This document shows, piece by piece, positions 1 to 7,750 of a stretch of 64,000 bases of DNA; position 1 is the stretch's first letter; every line of letters begins with the position of its first letter. Location of the stretch: positions 40,745-104,744 of the forward strand of contig NZ_MDVX01000014.1 in assembly GCF_001719615.1 (NCBI RefSeq), written 5' to 3'. A program made the position numbers and the translations under genes. This stretch comes from Neptunicoccus sediminis. GTDB taxonomy: Bacteria > Pseudomonadota > Alphaproteobacteria > Rhodobacterales > Rhodobacteraceae. The notes beneath the pieces are model-generated. The model did not search any database. It was not told where the DNA came from and saw nothing but the letters and a program-made list of their open reading frames with translations.

Positions 1-875
1 TGAAACAGGCCGCAGACGACGGCACAGCGGCCCATCTTTATGATCTGGCGCAAATGTATGAAAACGGCGCGGGCACCCCGCAGGATATGACCCGCGCTGC
101 CAGTCTTTATGAACAGGCCGCAGGGTTGGGCCATAGGGATGCGGCGGTCTCTCTCGGGGTGCTGTATCAGAACGGCACCGGTGTCGCGCAGGATTTTGCC
201 CGCGCCCGCGCCCTTTATGAACCCGCCGCCACCGCAGGGCACAGCCGTGCGCAAAACAATCTGGGGTTGCTCTATACCCGTGGCAGTGGCGTGGTGCAGG
301 ACTACGAACGCGCCGCCGCCCTGTTTCAGGCCGCCGCGGCAAGCGGTTTGTCCACCGCCATGACCAATCTGTCAGTGATGTATGAAAACGGTTTCGGCCT
401 GCCCCAAAGCGATGATCTGGCCGCAGACTGGGCACGACGGGCCAAATCGGACACGAAAACCGCCTTCCTGTCAGACCCCCGCCTTGGCAGCGCCATCCGC
501 CTTGAGGACACAGCAACCACACAAAAGATGCAAACCGCCGCCCGCGCCGGTGATCCTCTCTCCGCCTATCTGCTGGCCTTTGCCCTGCTTGACCCTGCCA
601 ACCCTGCGCCCGATCCGGTTGCTGCTGCCCGCTTTATGGAACAGGCCGCCCGCGCCGGCATCCATCTGGCACAGGCCAATCTTGCGATGATGTATTTCGA
701 AGGGGTCGGCCTGCCACAGGACTACGTTCTGGCCCGTGTCTGGGCCAGTCTCGCCAGCCTCGGAACAGACCCGAGACCGCTTGCGTTGCGGGACCGGATC
801 ACCCGAAAAATGACGTCGGGACAGATAAACGAGTCCCAGCAGATCGCGCAGCGCTACTGGCAGAGCAAGAGGTAG
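1..875 (+). CDS. Sel1-repeat protein, 5' end missing
   Basis: The reading frame is open from the first base of the window (codons in phase with position 3), so the true start lies upstream; the stop is TAG at 873-875. At least seven degenerate Sel1-like repeats are visible, of the form A-x2-L-Y-x2-A-A-x2-G-(H/L)-x-x-A-x2-N-L-G-x-(L/M)-Y-x-(N/R)-G-x-G-V-x-Q-D, followed by a variable stretch (about residues 140-210 of the visible part) and one more repeat near the C-terminus. Sel1/TPR-like alpha-solenoids are protein-interaction scaffolds. In proteobacteria they are often periplasmic or tied to envelope stress or exopolysaccharide control. No signal peptide can be judged because the N-terminus is missing. 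No partner is identifiable from the sequence, and the downstream gene is separated by about 195 AT-rich bases, so co-transcription is uncertain. Confidence 0.85.
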   Translation, partial: KQAADDGTAAHLYDLAQMYENGAGTPQDMTRAASLYEQAAGLGHRDAAVSLGVLYQNGTGVAQDFARARALYEPAATAGHSRAQNNLGLLYTRGSGVVQDYERAAALFQAAAASGLSTAMTNLSVMYENGFGLPQSDDLAADWARRAKSDTKTAFLSDPRLGSAIRLEDTATTQKMQTAARAGDPLSAYLLAFALLDPANPAPDPVAAARFMEQAARAGIHLAQANLAMMYFEGVGLPQDYVLARVWASLASLGTDPRPLALRDRITRKMTSGQINESQQIAQRYWQSKR

Positions 876-1070
876 GCTACCATAGGTTGTTTATACGTGA
901 AAAATCAGCAGCTTTAATTAAATATACCCTTCTAACTTCACAAAAGTTTTGCGCCGAAATACTTAATAGCTTATAAATTAGTGTAGAAAATCACACTCAT
1001 AGACGGGCTTTCCACCCAAATTAGAGTATTCGCCATAATTTCGCTCAAACTCTAGGATAAGGTCCGGAAG

Positions 1071-1487
1071 ATGTACAAAACAAGCCGAACACTCCCCGCC
1101 CTTTTCGTCGGTCTTTTTCTGGCCGGTGCCGCTTTTGCCAATGAACCGGTGGAGCGCACCGACACCACTACCCTGTGGTTTGAATCTTGGGGCAGCCTGA
1201 GCAATGCCACACTGGTAGTCTCCGGCCCTGACGGATTTGTCACCAATATCCTGGCGGAAAAAGGCTCTCCGAAGTTTTATCTGCGCGATGCGGCGCCGGT
1301 GACAGACGGGGTTTACCGCTATGAACTGACCGCCGCCACCACCGAGAAGATCAAGCTGCGCAACCAGCTGAACAACGGCCGCGGCGAGAACCAGAAAGAC
1401 GAGATCGCCAAACCCTTCCAGATGGGCGGCAGCTTTGTTGTGTCCCGCGGGGTGATCACCAAACAAGAAGACATCGTCGAAGAATAA
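1071..1487 (+). CDS. small exported protein, function unknown
   Basis: This 138-residue protein starts with a clear Sec signal peptide: basic MYKTSR, a hydrophobic core, and a likely AxA cleavage at AFA-NE near residue 23. The mature part is about 115 residues of mixed beta character with no catalytic motif I recognise. The C-terminal half contains a short polar stretch (NNGRGENQKDE) between two hydrophobic strands. The ATG is preceded by AAGG/GGAAG within 12 bases. It lies 54 bases upstream of another exported protein on the same strand, so the two probably form an operon. The pairing with a tail-fibre-like surface protein makes a role in export or anchoring of that partner conceivable, but this is only inference from position. 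Confidence 0.7.
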   Translation: MYKTSRTLPALFVGLFLAGAAFANEPVERTDTTTLWFESWGSLSNATLVVSGPDGFVTNILAEKGSPKFYLRDAAPVTDGVYRYELTAATTEKIKLRNQLNNGRGENQKDEIAKPFQMGGSFVVSRGVITKQEDIVEE

Positions 1488-1541
1488 CCGCTTAACACCA
1501 TTCAAAGGGGGCACACGCCCCGCAAACGGGAGATTTGCAAA

Positions 1542-2732
1542 ATGACTTTACTAAGAACCACCGCCGCCGCCCTTGCCCTGGGCACAGCCGGTCTGGGCAG
1601 CACCGCCTCTGCGGACATCCAGCATCTGGATGATGTGATCATTCGGGGCAGCCTCTGCGTCGGGCAGGATTGTATCAACGGAGAGAACTTCAGCTTTGAC
1701 ACACTTCGCCTGAAGGAAAACAACCTGCGGCTTCATTTTGATGATACCTCCAGTTCCGCCAGCTTTCCCAACAATGACTGGCGGCTGACTGCCAATGACT
1801 CCTCCAACGGCGGTGGAAATTACTTCGCGATTGAAGATGCCACGGCCGGCAGAACGCCTTTCAGGGTAGAAGCCGGCGCCCGCAGCAATGCGCTTTATGT
1901 GGATAGTCAAGGTGACATTGGCGTTGGCACCAATACACCAGTGACCGATATCCATACAAAAACCGGCGATAGCCCGACCTTGCGTCTGGAACAGGACGGA
2001 TCTTCCGGCTTTACCCCGCAAACATGGGATCTCGCAGGCAACGAAACCAACTTCTTTGTCCGTGATGTCACCAACGGCAGCCAACTGCCGTTCCGTATCC
2101 GCCCGGGCGCGGATTCAAATTCGCTTTTTATAGATTCTAACAACGATGTGGGTGTCGGGACGGACAGTCCGGACACTAACCTCCATGTACGAACAACCGC
2201 AGCGGGTGGTGTTGTTGCCGCCTATGACCCCTCCGATCTGGGGCATTTCGCCGTTGAAAACGTCAATGGAACCACCGCAATCCGTACAATGGCCGCCCTG
2301 AAGAATAACGGTGACATATCTTTGAATTTCATCAACACGGCCAGAAGTGAGGTCTGGAAATTAGCCTCTCTCGGCGGTGCCTTCACAATCCTCTCCCCTG
2401 TAACCGGCGGCAACGAGTTTTCCCTTTCCAACGACGGAAACCTTACCATTACCGGCGACTTCATTTCAGGGACCGATACGCTCAACGTGCCCGATTACGT
2501 ATTCGAAGATAGCTACGAATTGCGTCCTCTCTCCGATGTCGAGGCCTTCATTGTGGAAAACAGCCACCTGCCGGACATCCCCTCCGCCAAGGAAATCGGC
2601 GCCAAGGGTCTGAACGTGGGCAAAATGCAAATGGCCCTGCTGCGCAAGATCGAAGAGCTAACCCTTTATACACTCGATCAGCAAAAGACTATCACGGCGT
2701 TGAATACCCGTCTGGACATGCTGGAAAAATAA
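1542..2732 (+). CDS. exported tail-fibre-like protein with trimerising C-terminus
   Basis: This 396-residue protein has a signal peptide (cleavage near TASA-D, residue 25) and two repeated beta-rich units of about 75-80 residues, each with 'F-x-V-x-x-G-A-x-S-N-x-L-(Y/F)-(V/I)-D-S-x-x-D-(I/V)-G-V-G-T' (around residues 100-132 and 180-212). This pattern is common in phage tail-fibre and adhesin shafts. The last about 80 residues hold 'DYVFEDSYELRPL', then 'HLPDIPSAKEI', then a heptad-like helix with KIEELTLYTLDQQ. This C-terminal block resembles the region found at the end of many Bacteroidetes tail-fibre-like proteins, adjacent to or derived from S74/endosialidase-type chaperones. The likely role is a trimeric surface adhesin; the receptor is unknown. 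It follows the small exported gene and ends just before a convergent terminator hairpin. Confidence 0.7.
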   Translation: MTLLRTTAAALALGTAGLGSTASADIQHLDDVIIRGSLCVGQDCINGENFSFDTLRLKENNLRLHFDDTSSSASFPNNDWRLTANDSSNGGGNYFAIEDATAGRTPFRVEAGARSNALYVDSQGDIGVGTNTPVTDIHTKTGDSPTLRLEQDGSSGFTPQTWDLAGNETNFFVRDVTNGSQLPFRIRPGADSNSLFIDSNNDVGVGTDSPDTNLHVRTTAAGGVVAAYDPSDLGHFAVENVNGTTAIRTMAALKNNGDISLNFINTARSEVWKLASLGGAFTILSPVTGGNEFSLSNDGNLTITGDFISGTDTLNVPDYVFEDSYELRPLSDVEAFIVENSHLPDIPSAKEIGAKGLNVGKMQMALLRKIEELTLYTLDQQKTITALNTRLDMLEK

Positions 2733-2760
2733 ACCGGCCTTCCAACGGGCCAAACAAAAA

Positions 2761-2794
2761 CCGGGTGGCGCAACGAAACTGTTGCGCCGCCCGG
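2761..2794 (-). terminator. hairpin terminator between convergent units
   Basis: A 14-bp stem (2761-2774 with 2781-2794, one G-T pair) encloses a 6-base loop. On the minus strand it is followed by TTTTTGTTTG, so it best fits termination of the GSCFA/SGNH pair that ends at 2814. On the plus strand the following bases are less T-rich, but it could also stop the adhesin transcript. Confidence 0.7.
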
Positions 2795-2813
2795 TCCGTT
2801 TCAGACGATACGA

Positions 2814-3458
2814 TCAATCCGTCTGGCGGGCTGCCCATAAATCCAGGACGATCTGCCCCCATCCGGCATTTGCATGAATTGTATCCTCTGGCAGGGCAAA
2901 CTCCGGCAAGAGACCTTGCGCATTTGCTGTCCCAGGGCGTGCATCCAGAAAAACTGCACCCGTTGCAGAAACCGCATCAATCAGTATGGTTTCGGCCTCT
3001 CTGAGCACCTCCAACTCCGGAAGCGGAACGCGCTGGGGGGAACAGGTAAAGAAAACCTTCCGCCCCGCATCTGCGAGCATCCGGTAAAATTCCAGCGCCA
3101 CGGCCCGCGCATCCAGCACACAGGCGGCAAAGACATCCCCCGACATCATCTCGGAATAATGGGCAACACCCTGTGTTCTGTATAGTGCGGTAAATTGTGC
3201 CGCGAGACGATGTGAATTGAACCCGACCGTGCTGATGACCGGCGCTGAACTGCGGAGCAAATCGTGAAACAGGGGCCGGATTGGCCCGCTGCCCTCCAGA
3301 GTGATCTCGAAACGGTCTTGCTCAATCCGGTAAAAAGGTTCTTCCAGAAACCGTCCCGCAGAAACCGGCCCGCCCTGATACCCGAGACCTGTGGCTTTCG
3401 CCGCCTGTGCGATTGCAATTACGAATGAATCGCCAACCAGAAAAACCTCATCCGGCAT
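2814..3458 (-). CDS. SGNH-hydrolase-like protein downstream of GSCFA protein
   Basis: This 214-residue cytosolic-looking protein has no signal peptide. The N-terminus reads VFLVGDSF, which fits block I (GDS) of SGNH/GDSL hydrolases, and a C-terminal DTIHANAGWG fits the block V Asp-x-x-His. A 'FTCSPQRVP' strand lies where GSCFA proteins carry VSPVP. The start overlaps the end of the upstream GSCFA gene by 11 bases, which implies translational coupling. Members of this group could remove or transfer acyl groups on glycans, but the substrate is unknown. Because the central Gly and Asn blocks are not obvious, it could also be a catalytically inactive partner. Confidence 0.6.
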   Translation of the reverse strand: MPDEVFLVGDSFVIAIAQAAKATGLGYQGGPVSAGRFLEEPFYRIEQDRFEITLEGSGPIRPLFHDLLRSSAPVISTVGFNSHRLAAQFTALYRTQGVAHYSEMMSGDVFAACVLDARAVALEFYRMLADAGRKVFFTCSPQRVPLPELEVLREAETILIDAVSATGAVFLDARPGTANAQGLLPEFALPEDTIHANAGWGQIVLDLWAARQTD

Positions 3459-4521
3459 TATAGAAATCCAGGATCATTTCATCACATACCAATTCGCCGT
3501 CCGCGGCGCTGTCGCTTCGGTTCGCTTCCTGACCCGGGCCGATTTCTTCTGCATGAGAAAAACATTTGAAGAAATGCTTCATTACAAAATCGATCCCCTC
3601 TTTTGTGATCGTGCGCGCGTTCGGCGCATAGAACATCCCGCGAAAAGACGGTGCTGTCAGAAGTTCGTAAGAAGGAAAATAGTCCACAAAATTGTGGCCG
3701 TTGGCCATATCCCCAGCCACGGCACGCAGGGTTGATTTGGTGTAGGTGTTTGCCACAAGCGCATGCTCCTCCGCCTTGGCTGTTGCTGTCAGTGGAACCG
3801 GAGAGACCGTCAACAGAACCTTGATCGCCGGATTTTCGCGGCGCAACAACTCCAGAACCGGCATCATGTCCTCGCGGATCGGCATGTAGGAAAAATCGAT
3901 CATTTCATGCAGTCCGCCGTCGAACTTTCCCTTCTGGGTCCCCGGGCACATTGGGTAAACCAGCCCGGTCCGGTTATTCACCCAAGTCTCTGTTTGTCCG
4001 AGGGTAAATACAAAAACCTGCGCCTGCTGCACCGCGCTGCGAATAGCAGCCAATGTCCTTGCGCGGGCATCAAAAACCTCTTTGCGGGACGCAAATCCGT
4101 TCGGTTCAATAACAGGCCGGACGGGATCAAAGAACCGACCATCCTCAAACCAGACCTCATCGCTCTGTTGCAAGTCCCCGAAAGCCCATTCCAGCCACTG
4201 ACGCAACAGCGCAACCGAATAGATATTCCCTGTCCGGAAGGAAAACACATCATAGTTGAACCGGCGGACATTCTCAGGAGAGAGAAACTGTGGCGCAGGT
4301 TCTGCATTGAACCAGTGGTAACCTTTGTTCTGCAACGCCCGTCCGACATTCTGCGCAAAGCAGGAACCGGCGGTTACAATCTTGTCAGACTGTGAAATCC
4401 TGAATTTGGCGCGGTGGATGCCAAAGACCCCAAAGGGTCCCGATTCTGCGATGGCTGTCCGCCAGAAATTCCTTGCACTCAAGGTTTTATAAGGATTGTC
4501 ATGCACTTTTTCTGGGGGCAA
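3448..4521 (-). CDS. GSCFA-domain protein
   Basis: This 357-residue protein carries the diagnostic TAGSCFAQNVGRAL motif near residues 50-63, followed by FTLGQTETW and VSPVPL, the conserved blocks of the GSCFA family (PF08885), which is related to SGNH hydrolases. Family members are often found beside polysaccharide genes, but their reaction is not well established. The start shown is a TTG (4519-4521) with GGAG about 10 bases upstream; a downstream in-frame GTG is possible. It is the first gene of a two-gene unit with the SGNH-like protein and is divergent from the permease-fusion gene. The 120-base gap between them contains a 9-bp inverted repeat (4551-4559 and 4607-4615). Confidence 0.8.
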   Translation of the reverse strand: MPPEKVHDNPYKTLSARNFWRTAIAESGPFGVFGIHRAKFRISQSDKIVTAGSCFAQNVGRALQNKGYHWFNAEPAPQFLSPENVRRFNYDVFSFRTGNIYSVALLRQWLEWAFGDLQQSDEVWFEDGRFFDPVRPVIEPNGFASRKEVFDARARTLAAIRSAVQQAQVFVFTLGQTETWVNNRTGLVYPMCPGTQKGKFDGGLHEMIDFSYMPIREDMMPVLELLRRENPAIKVLLTVSPVPLTATAKAEEHALVANTYTKSTLRAVAGDMANGHNFVDYFPSYELLTAPSFRGMFYAPNARTITKEGIDFVMKHFFKCFSHAEEIGPGQEANRSDSAADGELVCDEMILDFYNAG

Positions 4522-4642
4522 GATAGAAAACTCCGCAAGGAAAAAAGGGTTTGAAAATATCTATTTTCTCCATCATATTATCGCCATTAATATCTTGAAT
4601 TAAAAGTATTTTCAACGCGTTCCTGCACAGAATGAGTACGAC

Positions 4643-7600
4643 ATGCAAACCCTCGTCACACCGCCTTTTCAGAAACGTGCTTTTTTCACCCTGTTGCTGA
4701 TCGTCGGTCTTGCGGCGGTTTTCTGGACGCAGTCGCGCTATCCGGCGCTGGATGAAAAGGCGATGATGTCGGGTGCGATCCAGCTCGAGGATTCCTTAAG
4801 CTTTGAGGCGAAATACCCCATTCTTGACTCCATGCCGGTCTGGGAAAAGATCGGGCTTTCGACGCTGAACTGGCTGCACACCAATAAGAATGGCATGACC
4901 TTCGGGCTGTTGTTCGGGGCGGCGATGCTGACGTTTTTCGGTTATCTGCGCCAACGCAGTTTCAAGGGCGGGTATCTCAATTCCCTGCTCGGGCTGTTCA
5001 TCGGCGCACCGCTCGGGGTTTGTGTGAACTGTGCTGCGCCCATTGCCAAGGGTCTTTATGCGGCCGGAATGCGGGCGGAAACCACGCTTTCAGCCATGGT
5101 CGCGTCTCCGACGCTGAATGCGGTGGTGATGACCATGCTGATTTCCCTGCTGCCGCTTTATATGGTGGTGACAAAAGTGGTACTGAGCCTGTTTGTCATC
5201 CTGATCGCCGTTCCGCTGGTCTGCCGGTTGTTGCCGCGCAGCCAGCTTGAAGTGCCCCCGCCGGTACCCGCGACAGGCTGGGATCTGCCCGATACAACCC
5301 CGCAAAGCGAGCCGCTGCTGGCCGCTTTCCTCGGCTTTGTCAAAGCCTATGCCGTCAATCTGTGGTTCATCCTGCGCACCACGGTGCCTTTGATGCTTCT
5401 GGCCGGATTCCTCGGGGCGATTGTGGGCACATTGATCCCGCCCGAGACCCTTGAAGGTATGTCTTTCAGTGTCTTTATCGTCGTGGCCGTGGCCCTTGTG
5501 GGGCTGTTCCTGCCGGTGCCGATTGCCTTTGACGTGGTGCTGGCCGGGGCGTTGTTGTCTGCAGGTCTTGCGCCGGGATATGTGATGGCGCTGCTGTTTA
5601 CGCTTGGCATTTTCTCGATCTATTCCTTCTTCATCGTGGCGGGCAGTATTTCCCTGCGCGCCGCCCTGTTGATGAGCGGGGTCATCATGGTGCTTGGCAT
5701 CGGCGCGGGGATCGGCACGCAAAGCTATTACAACTGGCAGAGCAAACGGGCGCTGAACATCCTGCTGTCCAAAGACCACAGCGCCCCGTTTTCCCTGATC
5801 CCGATAGCCCATGCACAGGAAGCCACGGCAGATATTACAATCACCAAAATGCCCTTCACGCCGCCCTCGCCTGCCGCCGAGACCCCCTTCACCCGACTGG
5901 AGGGCTGGGAAATCGGCATCGACAAACCCATCGAGTTTTCCTTTCAGGATATGTGGCCCCCGTTCTGGGAAGGGCGCAGCCTGTCTTCGGGGGATGTGGA
6001 CGGGGACGGGGACATGGACCTGTTGATCGCCTCCACTTACGAGGGGCTGTATCTTTATGACAATGACGGTGCGGGGCAATTCACCCGCCGAGCGCTTGAT
6101 CTCGGGCCACTGGCCTCGGCGCCTGTGTTTAACGCGGCCCTTGTGGATCTGGACGGCGACGGCTGGCTTGATATTTTTGTCACCACCTACCGGCAGGGAA
6201 ATTTCCTGATCACCAGTGACCGCGGAGATTTCAGCGCTGTTGGCATCACCCCTGTGGCCAACCGCGAAGATGCGATCCTCAGCCTTGCGCTGTCTTTTGC
6301 GGATTTGGATCGGGACGGAGATCTTGACGTGGCTTTGGGCAACTGGGCCGCAGGCTGGTACCGCCGCATCCCGGGCGAGGAATCCCGCAACCGTATCCTG
6401 CTGAATGACGCAGGCACGTTGGACGGCAGCCGCTTTACCGATTTGCCCGGTATTCCGGGCGAAACCCTGTCGATCCTGTTCAGCGACATCAACGGCGACG
6501 GGACCAGTGATCTGCTGGTGGGCAATGACTTTGAAATCCCCGATTACTTTTACCTTGGGGATGGTAAAGGCGGGTTTGAGGCCATCACTTACGCGCAGAA
6601 CATCATCCCCCATACCACCACCACAACGATGGCCATAAAAACCGCCGACCTGTTGAATGACGGCACGCCGGAAATCTACCTTGCGCAGATTGCAGGACGC
6701 TCTTCGGGGGTGTCTTCGACCCTGAAGATGCAGCCGCTGGAGCAGTATTGCGACGGGATCAAACGGGCAGAGGATAAAGAAACCTGTGCGCGGAATATGG
6801 CGATCAAGACATGGTATAAATCGGGCAACAACTTTGACCCCAGCTATGCCGCCCGCTGCGCCACACTGGTTGGGCGCGACCAGCGGGAGTGCAAAGGGAT
6901 GCTGGTGAAGGATCTGGCGATCCAGCAGAACGATCCGGCTGTCTGCAATCTGATCCCTGCGGACCAGAGCCTTGCCAAAGCCTATTGCACCGCCCATTTC
7001 CGACCTATCCGCCAACCCACACAGGCAGAAGCCGACGCCGCGATCCAGCAGATCCTGCGCTCTAACGTCTTGCTGGAACAAAACGGGGCGCAGGGCTTGC
7101 GCTTTGAGGACACCGCCGAGACCCGTGGCCTTGATGTGGGCGGCTGGAGCTGGGACACGAAAATCGCGGATTTTGACAATGACGGGGCGCAGGATGTCTA
7201 TATCGTCAATGGTACATGGGTCCCGAATGAGGTCAGCCCCTCAAATCTTTTCTTTCACAATCAGGGGGATGGTAGCTTTGTTGAAAGCTCGGGCCCCTTC
7301 GGGCTGGAAGATTACCTGATGACGGCCACCGCAACTGCCTTTGATATGGATGGGGACGGTGATCTCGATATGGTTGCGCATCCGGTGAACGGGCCGCTGA
7401 CTGTGTTTCGCAACAACAGCCAGGAGGGTAATGCCATCGCCTTCAGGTTGGAGGATCACACCAAAAAGAACCGCTTTGGCATCGGGGCGGTGGTGCAGGT
7501 CACCACGCAGGATGGCAGCACCCAAAGTCGCGAGCTGCAACTGGGTGGCGGGTTCATGTCCTTTGATGCGCCCGTGGCCCATTTCGGGCTGGGGGCGCAG

Positions 7601-7696
7601 ACGGGGATTACCTCTGCCCGCATCCGCTGGCCGGATGGCCGCGAAAGCGAAACCGGCCCGCTTACCGCCGGGGCCACCTACAGGGTGATCCGTTAA
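4643..7696 (+). CDS. permease fused to FG-GAP repeats and an ASPIC/UnbV domain
   Basis: This 1017-residue protein has an unusual architecture. Residues about 1-370 form a polytopic membrane domain. It contains GVCVNCAAPIAKGLYAAGM near residue 125 and a second, homologous-looking half with FLPVPIAFDVVLAGALLSAG, matching the DUF318/ArsP-like permease fold (PF03773). From about 450, FG-GAP/VCBS calcium-binding repeats of type D-x-D-x-D-G-x-x-D recur (near 452, 502, 554, 614, 843 and 901). Residues about 640-790 form an insert with several cysteines. The C-terminal about 80 residues (NRFGIGAVVQV...LGGGF...ARIRWPDG) match the ASPIC/UnbV domain. The likely topology is an inner-membrane permease with a large periplasmic propeller. 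The transported substrate is unknown. It ends in a short tandem repeat shared with the convergent protease gene. Confidence 0.85.
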   Translation: MQTLVTPPFQKRAFFTLLLIVGLAAVFWTQSRYPALDEKAMMSGAIQLEDSLSFEAKYPILDSMPVWEKIGLSTLNWLHTNKNGMTFGLLFGAAMLTFFGYLRQRSFKGGYLNSLLGLFIGAPLGVCVNCAAPIAKGLYAAGMRAETTLSAMVASPTLNAVVMTMLISLLPLYMVVTKVVLSLFVILIAVPLVCRLLPRSQLEVPPPVPATGWDLPDTTPQSEPLLAAFLGFVKAYAVNLWFILRTTVPLMLLAGFLGAIVGTLIPPETLEGMSFSVFIVVAVALVGLFLPVPIAFDVVLAGALLSAGLAPGYVMALLFTLGIFSIYSFFIVAGSISLRAALLMSGVIMVLGIGAGIGTQSYYNWQSKRALNILLSKDHSAPFSLIPIAHAQEATADITITKMPFTPPSPAAETPFTRLEGWEIGIDKPIEFSFQDMWPPFWEGRSLSSGDVDGDGDMDLLIASTYEGLYLYDNDGAGQFTRRALDLGPLASAPVFNAALVDLDGDGWLDIFVTTYRQGNFLITSDRGDFSAVGITPVANREDAILSLALSFADLDRDGDLDVALGNWAAGWYRRIPGEESRNRILLNDAGTLDGSRFTDLPGIPGETLSILFSDINGDGTSDLLVGNDFEIPDYFYLGDGKGGFEAITYAQNIIPHTTTTTMAIKTADLLNDGTPEIYLAQIAGRSSGVSSTLKMQPLEQYCDGIKRAEDKETCARNMAIKTWYKSGNNFDPSYAARCATLVGRDQRECKGMLVKDLAIQQNDPAVCNLIPADQSLAKAYCTAHFRPIRQPTQAEADAAIQQILRSNVLLEQNGAQGLRFEDTAETRGLDVGGWSWDTKIADFDNDGAQDVYIVNGTWVPNEVSPSNLFFHNQGDGSFVESSGPFGLEDYLMTATATAFDMDGDGDLDMVAHPVNGPLTVFRNNSQEGNAIAFRLEDHTKKNRFGIGAVVQVTTQDGSTQSRELQLGGGFMSFDAPVAHFGLGAQTGITSARIRWPDGRESETGPLTAGATYRVIR

Positions 7697-7750
7697 ACGC
7701 CCCCGTCTGTTGAACGCCCCCGCCCGTTAAACATCCGCGCCGGTTAAACG
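7692..7750. repeat. 17-bp tandem repeat spanning two convergent stop codons
   Basis: Three full units begin at 7692, 7709 and 7726 and a partial one at 7743, each starting GTTAAAC or GTTGAAC followed by a C-rich tract. The first unit contains the TAA stop of the permease fusion and the last contains the (reverse) TAA stop of the protease gene. There is no clear hairpin terminator between the two genes. Confidence 0.75.

Noticed and set aside
4551..4615. 9-bp inverted repeat TTGAAAATA / TATTTTCAA as an operator or hairpin
   Set aside because: The arms are A/T-rich and 47 bases apart in an A/T-rich gap, so chance occurrence is likely; mentioned only in the neighbouring gene entry.
5090..7081. 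663-codon open frame on the minus strand
   Set aside because: It is a shadow of the permease-FG-GAP gene: the translation is Gly/Arg/His/Gln-rich without any domain, and the plus-strand frame has clear motifs throughout.
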